Positions 36,301 through 47,855 of a stretch of 64,000 nt of DNA are shown one piece after another. Origin of the DNA: Cotesia glomerata (Eukaryota > Arthropoda > Insecta > Hymenoptera > Braconidae); assembly GCF_020080835.1 (NCBI RefSeq), contig NC_058165.1:5741771-5805770 (forward strand). Direction: 5' to 3'. The stretch's first letter is position 1, and each line of letters begins with the position of its first letter. The notes beneath the pieces are model-generated. The model saw only the letters and a program-made list of their open reading frames with translations, had not been told where the DNA came from and searched no databases. The translations under genes were made by a program, and so were the position numbers.

Positions 36301-39300
36301 TTCGATTTAGAAAATAAAATTGACTTTAAATGAATCGCTAAGTACCATTAAATGCCTGAAATAAAAAAAAAGTATTAAAAATGCTATGCAAAAAAATGAG
36401 TGTCAACTTTTTTCATGTACCACGTCCTTTTAAATATACAAGGCCATAAAAAGTACCAGCTGAATTAAAATATTTACCGCGTACTTTCGAATCTCTTCCG
36501 GAATTGCTTATTGCCAAAAGTTGCAAATTAAAATTTTATTTTCCCCTTCTCGGAAAGTTCATTGCATTAAACTTTTTTTTTTTATTTTTGTTTCCCATGA
36601 AATAAAAAAAAAATTTTTTTTTCTCTTATTAATCATTTATTACGGCTCTAATAGTAACATTGATAATTTATCTAAAAAAGACATATTATAAATAATTTTT
36701 TATTTTATTTCGATAAAAATTTATATTAATAAGATAATTTATCTTCTTTGAATTAATGTTCCGTAAAAATTTTATTTTTAGGTTATCATTTCAACACAAG
36801 TGGGAGTAGACGGTCCACTACTTGCTGTTTCGGATAATATGTTTGTCCACAATAACAGTAAACATGGGCGTAGAGCTAAGCGGTTGGATCCGAGTGATCA
36901 CGGAGAGTACAATAGTAAGTTTATATAAATTATCTCATACTTATTGTCGTGTTTTATCAATTATAAAAATAAATATTTACATTCAAATTGAGAGTAAGAA
37001 TTCTCACCGATGAGTACCTCGCGAATCATGCTTCCAGAATTTAACAATCTATTCCGTAAATTTGTTTACTCCAGCTAAGTTTATAATGACAATTCATTTC
37101 GGTATGTTTGCAGAATTGATTTACTGCACCGCAGACTGTATGATGCATTACAAAGGTGATTATGCAATCTGATAATCAAGTTCAAGCGATAAAACAAATA
37201 AAATATGAATTTTTATTAAAATATGATCAATAATTTTTGTTTATTACTATATAAAGTACGTTTATAGCTTGACTAGGTCCACCTTGATAATTTTATTCTT
37301 AAATTATGTTTACTAATTTTAATTCAGGTTGTTTATGGAATTAAATACGCGATTAAAGAACATAAATATCAACGATTGGTACGTTTCATGTCATACAGCA
37401 CTAATGCTGGAAACTATTAAAATTAATGATTAACCGATTGGTTTGTCATGTAAAACGATCGTAAAAATAATTTCAATAAGCGTAGAGTTCATTTACTAAA
37501 TAGTCAATATTCATTTTATTGACTATTGGAAGAAGATCAAAATATTTTTCTTATTTGCTTTATTGATTTTGCATTTTCCGTACGGAAATAAATGATTTTT
37601 CTAATTTACTGTTGAATTGTTATGAAAAATTGTCGGGTTAGTCAATAATAAGTGTGAGTGTAAATCTGTGTCCGTACACAAAAAAAAAGTTTGGAAAATC
37701 CAAAAGTGTACGCCTCATAATCTCATTTTCCATAATAAAATTGATTAAAATAAACTACAAATACTTTTAAATCTTTCGCGCCATTGTTCACCGAGAAAAG
37801 AAAGGTACTGCGCATGTGTTGTAAACGAACCTTATTACATATATTACATACTAGCTGTTACTCACCCGCTCCGCTGGTCGCTTTATAGAATTGCATTTTT
37901 AGATCTAGACTTGAAATTTAATTAGAGTATTGTTTTAACTTGCACAGATTCCAAATTCTGTCGAATTGGCACGAACTTTTTATCCATGTAATTATTCTAG
38001 CTAATGTTCATTGTAACTTTCAATGTGCAATCATTACACGCAAAACAAAAAATTGGGCTTGCCACATGAAAATCATGTGGCAGCCCCAATTTTTTTTTTA
38101 CGTATATCAGAATTTAAACGTAGATTTTAGAACTTTCCAGACCATTCAAAAAATTTACAAAACATTCTCATTGGTTTAAAATCTAAACGTCCGATTAGAA
38201 CTTCCCAGATCATTCTAGAATTTTTTAGATCAGTTTCGAATTTTTTAGAACATTCTCATTCGATCAGAATCTAAACGTAGATTTTAGATCTTACCGGATC
38301 TTTCTAGAAATTTCTAGATGACTCTAGAAATTTCTAGATCATTCTAGAATTTTTTAGATCATTTTAGAATTTTCTAGAACATTCTCATTTAATCAGAATC
38401 TAAACGTAGATTTTAGAACTTCCCAGATCTTTTTAGAAATTTCTAGATCATTCTAGAATTTCCTAGAACATTCTCAGTCAATTAGAATCTTAACGTAGAT
38501 CTCAGAACTCCCCATATCATTTTAGAATTTCTCAGATCATTCTAGACATTTCTGGTTCAATCGAGAATTTTCTAGAACATTTTCATTCGATCAGAATCTA
38601 AACGTAGATATCAAAACTTCCTATATCATTCTAGAATTTTCTAGACCATTCCCATTCAATCAGTATCCAAACGTAGATTTAAGAACTTCTCAGATCATTT
38701 TAGAATTTTTTAGAACATTCTCATTTGATCAGAATCTAAAAGTAAATTTCAGATCTTACCAGATCTTTCTAGAACTTTTTGGAATATTCTAGAATTTTTT
38801 AGAACATTCTTAACCGATTCGAACATTGGTATACATATTAAAGCTTTCTAGATCATTCCAGAAATTTCTAGAATAATCTAGACCATTTTAGACCAATGAT
38901 AGTCTCACATTTTTAAAGTTAACTAATTACTTAATTAGAAGTTCAAATACTCGACAAAAGATGGTGACACTACACTTAATTGCCAAGTTGAAGAGTTGGA
39001 AAAGCCCTTTTATCTCTAAAAACACGCCCTTTAGGTTAGAACGGGAACTTTCTTGTTCGAGGGGGGATAAAGGGCTATCACACTATATAAGTCCCTTTAT
39101 CGTGCCGGAACTCCTTTTTAAGTTTTATCGGCACGCACATTTTATCAACTTAGTTTTATTATATATAATGATAATGATATATAGATATACAAACGATAAG
39201 TGGATTTTAGTTTATTGCTAATTATAATTAAACTACATTGAATTAGACTGTGATCTTCGAAAGGACTTAGTTTTGAATAGTACTGAAGCGTATAAAAAAA

Positions 39301-42300
39301 TGGACTTAATCAGTTAAGTTTTTCGGCAGTTATAGTGACCACGCCAGTTTCCATACATACATCAGACGCACGGACGTCCACGGAATAATTTTTTTAAACA
39401 TTTTTTTTTTATTTATTTAAAAAGCAAAATGTCATAAGTGTTGAAGCTAGTGTTTTTCCACAATATTGATGTGTAAATATTATTCTACAAGTGCGATAAA
39501 AAATAAAAAGTTTGGAAAATCCAAAAGTTTTTTTTTTTATAAAAAAATTAATTGCGAAGGTAAAAGGCCCATATTTGTGAATATAGATATACAAATACAT
39601 GGAGTGATCATATACTGGTACGTGATCATATTGGAGCTTTTACCTTAATTGATTAAAAGAAAAAAAAATTATAATTAAGTAATTTCTTACAGAGTATTTT
39701 TTATTTTTTTTTTTAATATCGGCGCCCTTTTTTCTTGTCAAATGCGCACGCAGTCTAAAAAAATCTAGCTTGATCAAGTGGCAGCATAGTTTTCACGTGA
39801 CAAATAAGAAAAGTTCGTTTGACTTTGTACGGTTGTATCGTGGTGAATTTTAATAAAAATTCAATTAAAAAAAAAAAAAAAAAATACGTAAACTAGGCCA
39901 CTGATATGAAATACGGACTCAGATCATCGAATTCTTAAACTAATGAAAAAGGTCCGGTCTTGAAATATCAATTTGTTCAGAAGTAATCGTTGGTACATCC
40001 AAAATGGGGTGACATCCGGACGTCCACGTAAAATTTTTTTCAAAATAGCAACATGAAATGATTTTAGAAAGTAAAAGATGGTTTATTTAAGTGTTTTTTC
40101 GATGTACATCTACTTATATTATTGTATAAGTGTAATATGGTTGTGATAGAGGTATTTAAAGATCACAAAAATGCTTGACCTTGACGAGTCGAGTATAAAG
40201 CACAACCTCACGCGCTTCGCGCTATGAGGCGCGCAATAGAGACAATTTTGGTTAAAAAAATCACTTGATTTTTGTAAGGCAAGAATAGAGCACTACTACC
40301 TCATTCGCTTCGCATATGAGGCGTGCAAAATTTATTTGAATCAAGTAAATAATTTTGAAGAGCTTCATTTTTTTTAATAAAAGAAAAATTCTTAAACCCG
40401 TCTGAGGTTATGGATACATTCTCAACAAAACCTTGCACGTAATATCCGGTCTCGCTTCGCTCGACCGATAACAACGTACTTGGTTTTGTTGAAAATGCTC
40501 CCATAATCTCAGCCTCGTGACGTCACTTCAAGCTTACCAAAATACCTACCTTTGCGCATACGTATCGAAAATAACTATTTTCTGTGTAATAAACCTCTCA
40601 TAACATTTGAACAGCTTGATCAATTGAAATGCAGACTTAGAGCATTTAATAGGGGCCTTCTCAACCCAGATTACTCAAAAATATGAACTGATTTAAAACT
40701 AAAAATCTCAAATATCGAACTTTTTCATCTAAATCGTCTTTATTACACTGAGAGAAAAATCTGGTTCTCTGAATTAGGAAAATCCAGTCAAACACATCAC
40801 CACTATTTAATTGAAGTTTTTATACCTAAAATTATTTATTATATTGAACCCCAATAGATAGTTACTTAAACTATTTTCAGTTAAATAATGATTTAATAAT
40901 CATCTTGATTAACTTTAACTCAGAAAACAGAAAAAATAATTTGGACAGTCCGGACCGGGAATCGAACTCGGATTCTTTGGTTATGCACCAAGGGCTCTTC
41001 CAATTAAGCTATCTGAAACATCATCCGTAACAACTTTTAAATTACTTAATAATTTTTTGTTTAACACGATAACAGAAAAATATTTATTAAAATATGATCC
41101 TCATAACTATTTATCAATAGTTACTTAAACTAATGCATAGTTCGAGTAACTAAAAAAAAAAAAAAAATTCAGAAAACTATATTTTTATACTCGCTACGTT
41201 ATAATTCAGCTAACTTTGCACATTTCTTTCGGTGCAACTTAAAAATTTTTAAAAATGAGTAGCATCAAAAGATCTTGAGATTAGTAAATTTTTCATCATT
41301 GTCATGCTCCTACTATTGAACAATTACTGATTAAAATTTTTTTTTGATTTATTAACTCCAAAATTAATCTCATTATTTTTGATCCATGTTATCACCAAAG
41401 TGTATAAAAATGGATAATAATTTAAATAACAAAAAACGCACATAAATGTAGATATATAAAAAAGTAAGGTATAAGAAGTCGTAAAGCAATCCAGCCAAGT
41501 TTGTTGTAGGTTACGCATACAAACGACTGATATTGCTCATCCCCTTTAGTACAATGCTCATACGCCTCTTCTTGGTGTGCGCTACTAAAACAAGATATAA
41601 ATCAATGAAAATCGTTGTTAGTTCTAGGGTGACACTGGCTGTGATGGCTAAAATAGTACGAATTTTATAGTACAGAAATATTTTAACAATCGACCATTCT
41701 TTTTCTTCAAGATTAAAAAAAGTAATTTACTTTTTTTTTTTTCAAATTTTGTTGCCCTGCGCATCAACAAACGTTTTTATTTAGTCTTTTGTCTGAGAAA
41801 CCATGATACCAACACAGGGATGTAGAATTGTCGACCGCCCCTCAACCTCTTCCTAAAATTTCGCGGGTTGGTTCGTGAATGCTAAGTGTAAGCTATCTTT
41901 AAGATGTCTTCCGTTCCACTCCCTTACAGTCACGCGCGGGCTTGAAACTCAGAATAAAAACCTGTCTCATTGTTATTGAGTTTATATCTTCAGATGTCAT
42001 TACTCCCACTAACCACCATTACGGTTATTTCAAATCTTTGGAACAGTCAAATTAACGGATCATTAAGAGGCTTTCTTCTGTTCGATCTTGCGAATAGAAT
42101 AAATTATTCCGTATCGAAAAAACAAACGAAAAAAACAATGAAAGAATTTAAGGACGTTCATCGACAAGAAAAAGACACCAATATGTTATGGCTATTGGTT
42201 TTTTTCTCACGCACTAGTGCTGCCTCTCTTTATAGACTATCGCTCACTTACTTTCACTCACGTAAAATATCGAAAGTCACTAACTACAAACATTTTTTCT

Positions 42301-45300
42301 AAAAAAATTAATAGCGCTTGTTTATGTTATTTTTGATAAAAAATACTTGTTATGTCTTTAATTAATTATTCTCATTTTTATAAAATAATTCTGAGAAAAG
42401 TATCGTTGTTATTCAATAAAATGCTCACTCTGACGTCAGTCAGCATAGGGAATTCATGTTCAATTTACGGTTTTTAATAGCTAATATTTCGAAATTTAGT
42501 ACCGTAAAGACTATTAAAAAAAATTTTTACTTACAAAGGACACTTAATTAAAAGTATAGGGATTCAAAAATTGAAAAATATTGTAAGAAAAGTGATTTTT
42601 CGATGAAACTCCTTAACGAAAAATTCGATTTTTTCGTAGAACAGTATCAAAAATTTCCTTTGTTTGCACATTGATATTGTCATAAATAATGAATAACAAA
42701 GACCGAAATAAATAGAATATTTTAATCCGCGTGTTTCCTACCCTTGAAAATCATCTTACGCCCTTCTAGTTCCGCAAAACTAAAAGGGCGTATAATAAGA
42801 AATTTTAATTTAAAAATGAATTATGAATTCGAAAATGTCAACACATTATCATCTATTCGATTGAAACAAAATTTTTCTTTACAAAACTGGTTTATAATTC
42901 GTTACAGCACAGACTTTCTTGAATCGATTATTTTATTGCATGCCTCAAACGCGAACGCGCGGAAGCTGTGCTCTGCTTTCGTCTAAAAATCAATTTTTCT
43001 CGATGTTATTTTCAAAAAATTTTTTAAGATTTAAAAAGAAAAAGGGGGGGGGGTGAAGGAAATTATGTGATCATTTAAGTGGGAATATTTTCGGTAACTA
43101 AAAAAAATATAATTTAGACAACGTTGTCAGGGTACCTTGATTGGGAATCGAACTCAGATTCTTTAGATTATACGTTAAAAGCTCTAAAAGTTAAGCTATC
43201 CAAGATATTGTGCGTAATTGCCATTGAGTCAGTTTACATATTATAAAAATCACATTGATAAGGATGAAAATGATTTTCTTGTCGACTTAAAAATTTTTTG
43301 CTGGACAATTTTGTTGCAAATTTGAGCCAGAAAATAAATTTATAAAAAATCAAAACTCTGACTATAAATATTACATTAATTAATGATTTATGATATTGTA
43401 TGTTATATACCAGGTTTATACCCAGCACTACCATTGCAAACTCCCTGTATAAAAGCAATATCTCCAAGTGAAGGTTGGACTTCAGGTGGATCAACGGTAA
43501 TCATAATCGGAGAACATTTCTTCGACGGCTTACAAGTGGTCTTTGGATCTATGCTAGTTTGGAGTGAGGTGAATAAAAAGAAATCAAAATTTTCTTTATC
43601 AGTTTTGATAAATCGTATTTTTGTTCACTACAGCTAATAACGGACCATGCTATAAAAGTTCAAACGCCACCACGGCAAACTCCTGGTGTAGTCGAAGTGA
43701 CGTTGTCGTATAAAAGTAAACAATTTTGTAAAGGTTCGCCTGGGCGATTCAATTATGTTTGTAAGTAGATTTAATGGGCACACTGAGAGAACAGTTTGTT
43801 TGATTTAAATTCGTAGATTTATTTTAAATAACTTAAAAATATGTATTTAATATTAACAAATTTGTTTTATTTAAATATGGATTACTCTTAACGAAATACT
43901 ATTTTGTTTTGATTTATTTGATTTAATTCACCTTTTTATTTCATTCAAATAAGATTTGTTAACAAATCTCGTTTTAAATAAATCATAAGACGTTTGAGTC
44001 GCTACTGTCGCTAGTTGAGTTATCGTAATTTTAATACCTTTATCGTCGCATGTTATAATTGATTAATTTTATATACATGCATCAATTTTAGATTAATTTA
44101 ATAATGAAAGAAAAACTATAAAAATCCAACTCTTACCTAATGATTTTAGTTTATTAGAAATTACCCTAATAAAAATTATATGAATAAACTAATCCTCATT
44201 GTTTTCAAAACCCTCAAAATATCTCAGATATTATTTACTATATTACAAAGCATGATTTCTTTACTGACATTAAAATATCACATTTGTTTATAGTTAACAA
44301 ATCTGATTTGACTGAAATATATCATTTTAAAGTATTAAAGAAAGACTAGAAACATTGCAGTTACTATGTGACTGCTGTGACTTTTAAACTATAAAGAACA
44401 TAAATAAAGAACATTTTGCTTTATTAAATAATGACTTTTGTTAAATTGCACTGTTCTTTCTTAACTATTGACGTTTTCAAAGATATAAGCTCATCCCGAT
44501 GTTACACTCATCAAGAGCTTTCATTTGAGTACCCACATGCATTTTTGATATATTTTTCATATAAGGTAAAAGTCCCAATATATGATCATGTACCAGTATA
44601 TGATCACTCCATTTATTTGTATACCTATATTTGTGAACATAGATATACAAATACATGGAGTGATCATATACTGGTACATGATCATATATTGGGGCTTTTA
44701 CCTTATACCTACATATATATAAAAATATATAAAATTTATGAAATATTGATGTGGGTACTCAAATGAAAGATTTCGATGAGTGTAATATCGAGGTGAGCTT
44801 ATATTTTTAAAAATGTCAATAGTTCACAAGATGCAAGGTCATTTCATAATTCTTGAAATTTTTTAAGATATAAGCTCACCTCGATATTACACTCATTGAG
44901 ACCTTTTATTTGAGTACCCACATGGCATTTTTTATATATTTTATATATATGGTATTTGTGAAATATATAAATATATAAAATATATGAAAAATTGATGTGG
45001 GTACTCAAATGAAAGGTCTCGATGAGTGTAATTTCGGGGTGAGCTTATATCTTTTAAAATGTCAATAGTCCACAAGATACAAGGTCACTTCTTAATTATG
45101 TATCTAGAGATAGAGCATTTTCGAATGCAACCTAAATACTTATCATCATAAATTGACTATCGGTGAGACTGATATGAAACCTTGAAAAGCCACAAATTCA
45201 AGTCAAGACCTTTGCAATGACACTAAATTTCACTAAAAAAAAAAAACCGATTTTATCATATGACCATCCTGGAGACAAAATTTTTCTTATTCTCTTATTA

Positions 45301-47855
45301 ATATAGATTTGTTAACTATAAACAAATGACTATTTTATTAAAATAAATACACTTAATAAACCATATCTTTGTCTTAAATAAGTATTAGTTGGTGGTATTT
45401 AAATAAGAAATATATTTACGATAAACGAGTCTCATTTGATTTAAACAAACTGTCCTCTCAGTTCGCAAATGAATATATTTTCCCGATGATCTTAATAAAA
45501 TAATATTGTTGATGAACATCTAGCGTTAAATGAGCCAACCATAGCATACGGGTTCGATAGACTGCAAAAGTTAATTCCAAGACACCCGGGAGATCCCGAA
45601 AAATTGCCAAAAGAAATAATCCTTAAAAGAGCTGCTGATTTGGCGGAAGCTCTGTACAACATGCCGAGAACAACAACAACAGGTAATTCAGGAATCAGTG
45701 GTGGGGCACCGAGAAGTCCAGGGTCAAACCATGTACCTGTACCGCCGACATCGAGCTCTGCCAATACATCTTTTAATTCTTATACAGGTCAATTGGCAGT
45801 CACTGTACAACAGCAAGAAAATGGTAGTAGCAGTACAGCAAAATGGACCGATGGTATGTTGATGACACTTTTTTTTTGCTTTTGTTTTGTTCTAAGTGTT
45901 TATAAAAAATTATCGGATAAAGTGCCATGGGATACTCATGTGAATTCATCTCTGACCGGGCAGGTTTCTATTTTTAGACGGAAATACTGGAAGCACGGGG
46001 GCTAGTGGTGTTGAAAGAGGAGGAAGTAGTAGTAGCAGCAGCAGTAGTAGCAGTAGCGGCAGCGTAGGTGGTAGTATTGACACATATCGACAAAGTAGTA
46101 GGGCAAGTCCAAGAGGAATGATAAGCAACAGCGGTGGAGGTGGTGAAGCTCCTGGTGGTAGTAGCTTTTGTGGAAGTACTCCGAGTACACCACACAGTCA
46201 TACAACTAGTGGAAGTTATTCAGCTGTGGTTAATCCATACACTATCAGTCCAACCTTCTACACTTCTCGTAAGTTTTATTTTTAAATACTTCGTTCGAGA
46301 TTTTAAGGGACAAAATGAGACCAAATTTTGTACACAGAAAAAAGAAATTGAAATTTTTAATATTTTTTATCGGACATTTTTTATGTTGCGATTTTTTGAG
46401 GTAGTAGTTATTTCTACAGGCATAGTCATTTTTACTATGCAGCTTTGGAAAAAAAATTATGTAACACCCCATATAGGAGTTCCCAGAGTTGAACGACGGG
46501 GCCAAGCTTGCGTCAACACTGGGACGCCAGACTTGGCGTCCCAGATTTGGGCCAAGAGTGGGCAACTCTGTCTTGGCCGTTCCTTTGGTGAGCCAGACTT
46601 GGGCCAAGGCTGGATTAACTAGCCTCGGCCGTCCAATGGTGCGCCAGTCTTGGCTCAAGACTAGCTCACCTAGCTTTGGCCATTTGATGGTACGACAGAC
46701 TTGGGCCAAGACTGGCTCACCTAGCTCTGGCCATTTGATGGTACGCCAGACTTGGGCCAAGGATGGGTAACCTAGTCTTGACCATTCAATGGAAAATCCC
46801 AAGTTAAATAATCATCAAGTAATATAATTTTCAACAGTAAATATGTTTGTTTAACGAATATTTGTTAGCAAATGCTAAAAAATTGAAAATTTATTATTTA
46901 TTCAAAATAATTGCATATCGTCAAAATTGATATAGTCTTAAAAAATTAAAGTACAATAATTTACGGTTGAATGTTTAATATTGATAATTTTAAACATTAA
47001 AATTTATAATGAAATATTGAAAATGTAACGAACGATTTACAAAGTTTAAAGTAATACAAGAACTTGACTCTTGCATTTTTTTTACCTAATAAACATTTGT
47101 AAGAAATAGTTAATTTTCATTAAAACACAATATTAAATATCAGAAATTATATTAATAATAAACCGTCACACTTTGTCACCTTATAGATTTAGTTTATGAG
47201 AATGATGAGATGTATTTCAACATATCGATCGTACGGTGTAGGGGTTAGTTATCGGTCTGGCAAGCGCGCGGCTCGGGTTCGAATCTCGGTTAGGACGGAT
47301 GCGAATTTCACTTTATTTCTATAACTTGCGAAAGTTAGGTTTAAATTAAGAGTTAAGCAGTCTGAATTTTCGTTAGCTCTACATCAGAAATAAAATTTAA
47401 AAAATTTTTGAAAATTAACTATGGCTCAGCCCTGGCAACCAAGCTTGGCCCAACCATGGCAACCAAGCTTGGCCCAGTTATGGCAACCAACCGTGGCCCC
47501 ATGTTATCATTCCAGACTTCCACCAAGGCTGGGCCAACCCTGGCTTACAAGCTTGGGCCAAGCCTGGGCCCGTTGTTCTTTCCTATATGGGTAGTACTTA
47601 TTCCGTATGAGTAATAAAAAAATAATATAGTTACAGTGATCCGATCACTTAAAAATTTTAATGTATTTTTAGAATGATTATATAACTATAATCTTAATAA
47701 TTTCAGCGCACGAACAATATGGAATTTTCTATTCGTCTGGTGATGTGGGAGGTGGGAGTGCATTTGCCCCCGTAGTCAGACAACCAGCCACAACTGTTTC
47801 AGTTTCATCACCACATTGGTCCACACAACACCACCTTGCCACAGCTGCTCAGTAA
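33305..47855 (+). CDS. kn: COE/EBF transcription factor knot (collier), 3' seven exons, 5' end outside window
   Basis: This is the insect orthologue of EBF, a sequence-specific transcription factor acting in the nucleus as a dimer; in Drosophila it patterns head, wing, muscle, neurons and blood. Coding exons are 33305-33386, 36782-36914, 43414-43568, 43634-43760, 45524-45853, 45978-46268 and 47707-47855. All introns are GT-AG and the phases join into 1,267 nt, which gives 421 residues plus stop. Domains in order: C-terminal part of the COE DNA-binding domain (FFLKFFLKCNQNCLKNAG to KHGRRAKRLDPS), IPT/TIG domain (TPCIKAISPSEGW to GRFNYV), helix-loop-helix (GFDRLQKLIPRHPGDPEKL to AADLAEALYNMPR), then a Ser/Gly/Pro-rich tail with the family motif SAFAPVVR. 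The start codon, N-terminal DNA-binding region and zinc knuckle are missing. They presumably lie upstream of base 1, because the first exon here opens with one base of a split codon. Identity is very secure; the final exon is secure by phase and motif. Confidence 0.96.
33735..34821. mobile_element. CACGGAAAAAAATAAATAG inverted-repeat element with internal minisatellite
   Basis: The ends CACGGAAAAAAATAAATAG and, inverted, the same bases bound 1,087 bp absent from the paralogous repeat copy. Most of the element is one long imperfect inverted repeat. Its right arm has several tandem copies of a 25-bp unit (CATGATTTTTCTCATGCTAC and TGCAA) at about 34470-34740. Confidence 0.8.
35361..35779. mobile_element. 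CACTGAAAAAAAAGTTTTC MITE, 419 bp
   Basis: Termini of about 28 bp (CACTGAAAAAAAAGTTTTCT, then ACGCTTCA) are inverted repeats flanked by TA; the empty TA is at 20616-20617. An open frame from 35643 runs through it and is not a gene. Confidence 0.85.
36151..36781 (+). other. Knot intron, no recognisable feature
   Basis: AT-rich sequence between the repeat and exon b. Confidence 0.4.
36782..36914 (+). CDS. kn: knot exon b: end of DNA-binding domain and basic segment
   Basis: The acceptor is TTTTTAG at 36781 and the donor is GTAAGT at 36915. It starts in phase 0 and ends with one base of a Ser codon. It encodes VIISTQVGVDGPLL, then SDNMFVHNNSKHGRRAKRL, which holds the basic stretch typical of the family, and ends LDPSDHGEYN. 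The linker after LDPS is short and differs between insects. Confidence 0.95.
37675..38045. repeat. Two adjoining dispersed repeats
   Basis: 37675-37840 matches 28150-28240. From CTAGCTGTTACTCACCCGCT (37851) to 38045 it matches 51941-52140, sharing CCGCTCCGCTGG and TCTAGCTAATNTTNATTGTA. Confidence 0.6.
38095..38890. repeat. Degenerate tandem array rich in TTCTAGAA
   Basis: About eight imperfect units of roughly 75-130 bases share AATCTAAACGTAGATTTTAG and many TTCTAGAA palindromes. At 38367-38384 GAA and TTC alternate with exact 2-base gaps (GAAttTTCtaGAAcaTTC), the layout of a heat-shock element. Confidence 0.7.
39180..39510. repeat. Dispersed repeat carrying the empty site of the 28425 element
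   Basis: CCATACATACATCAG at about 39351-39365 is the uninterrupted counterpart of the TA-flanked insertion at 28425-30034. Confidence 0.75.
39558..39645. mobile_element. 140-bp palindromic MITE, deleted copy 4
   Basis: It begins AGGTAAAAGGCCC and jumps directly to the loop, so most of the left arm is missing while the right arm is intact. Confidence 0.7.
39646..40745. repeat. Mixed dispersed repeats in knot intron
   Basis: 40195-40235 and 40290-40330 are related GAGGCGYGCAA hairpins also found near 30270. 40448-40584 matches 11943-12075. The rest is AT-rich. Confidence 0.5.
40746..41234. mobile_element. tRNA-core inverted-repeat element, copy e (uninterrupted)
   Basis: This is the best complete copy: CACTGAGAGAAAAATCTGG at the left, an inverted end at the right, and the tRNA-like core at 40948-41020 on the - strand with B box GGTTCGATTCC (one base changed). 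Confidence 0.75.
41235..43413 (+). other. Knot intron; unique island 41800-41960, diverged tRNA-core fragment 43100-43235
   Basis: 43128-43210 keeps GGGAATCGAACTCAGATTC on the + strand and is a diverged sixth copy of the tRNA-like core. No exon was found. Confidence 0.4.
43414..43568 (+). CDS. kn: knot exon c: first half of IPT/TIG domain
   Basis: The acceptor is ATACCAG at 43413 and the donor is GTGAAT at 43569. It completes a Ser codon and reads LYPALPLQTPCIKAISPSEG, then the TIG core GGSTVIIIGEHFFDGLQVVF, ending MLVWSE in phase 0. The TIG (immunoglobulin-like) domain takes part in dimer contacts in EBF proteins. Confidence 0.96.
43634..43760 (+). CDS. kn: knot exon d: second half of IPT/TIG domain
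   Basis: It follows a very short 65-base intron, with acceptor CTACAG at 43633 and donor GTAAGT at 43761. It encodes LITDHAIKVQTPPRQTPGVV and then EVTLSYKSKQFCKGSPGRFN, matching the COE family almost residue for residue. A transposon terminus (43782) begins about 20 bases beyond the donor. Confidence 0.96.
44479..45066. repeat. Two tandem large hairpins inside the 43782 element
   Basis: Arms at 44479-44539/44748-44822 and 44866-44926/44994-45066 share CATTTGAGTACCCACATG and its complement. The loop of the first hairpin has received the palindromic MITE at 44564-44703. Confidence 0.75.
44564..44703. mobile_element. 140-bp palindromic MITE, copy 2
   Basis: It runs AGGTAAAAGTCCC to GGGGCTTTTACCT between TA dinucleotides, nested in a hairpin loop within a transposon within a knot intron. 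Confidence 0.85.
45524..45853 (+). CDS. kn: knot exon e: helix-loop-helix and start of transactivation region
   Basis: The acceptor is ACATCTAG at 45523 and the donor is GTATGT at 45854. It begins SLNEPTIAYGFDRLQKLIPR, continues through HPGDPEKLPKEIILKRAADL and ALYNMPR (the COE helix-loop-helix), then a low-complexity linker and the conserved NTSFNSYTGQLAVTVQ segment. One residue is unusual: IAYGF stands where Drosophila and vertebrate proteins have IDYGF. Confidence 0.95.
45978..46268 (+). CDS. kn: knot exon f: Ser/Gly-rich transactivation tail
   Basis: The acceptor is TATTTTTAG at 45977; an earlier CAG at 45963 would read into a stop within a few codons and is rejected. The donor is GTAAGT at 46269. 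It encodes a run of about eleven serines (AGT/AGC codon microsatellite near 46026-46061), then ASPRGMISNSGGGG, CGSTPSTPHSHTTSGSYSAV and NPYTISPTFYTS. The composition matches the poorly conserved C-terminal activation region of COE proteins, where STPHSSGGSY-like segments recur. Confidence 0.92.
46466..47592. mobile_element. CCCCATATAGGA element in the last knot intron, with tandem subrepeats
   Basis: The termini CCCCATATAGGA and TCCTATATGGG are inverted. Subterminal arrays at 46540-46790 and 47415-47570 repeat TTGGGCCAAG and TGGC motifs in opposite orientations. A tRNA-like sequence lies at 47230-47300 (B box GGTTCGAATCTC). Open frames through the arrays on both strands are artefacts. Confidence 0.75.
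47707..47855 (+). CDS. kn: knot terminal coding exon
   Basis: The acceptor is TTTCAG at 47706. In the only phase compatible with the preceding exon it reads PHEQYGIFYSSGDVGGG, then SAFAPVVRQPATTVS, and closes SSPHWSTQHHLATAAQ before TAA at 47853-47855. SAFAPVVR is conserved in EBF C-termini. The 1.4-kb intron before it is filled largely by a transposon. Confidence 0.93.

Larger units (their letters stand above)
43782..45461. mobile_element. CTGAGAGAACAGTTTGTTT element filling knot intron d-e
   Basis: The left end starts 21 bases after the splice donor; the inverted right end CTGAGAGGACAGTTTGTTT stops 62 bases before the acceptor. About 1.68 kb of the 1.76-kb intron is therefore transposon. 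Two large hairpins lie inside it. Confidence 0.75.

Noticed and set aside
38095..38890. CRISPR-like array
   Set aside because: Units are degenerate, have no constant repeat-spacer structure and lie in an insect intron.
45974..46205. Leu-, Thr- and Tyr/Cys-rich - strand frames
   Set aside because: They are antisense shadows of the serine-coding repeat in knot exon f.
46134..46802. Long frames of 162 and 185 residues on opposite strands
   Set aside because: They are repeated TTGGGCCAAG units of the transposon in the last knot intron, continuing past the exon f donor.
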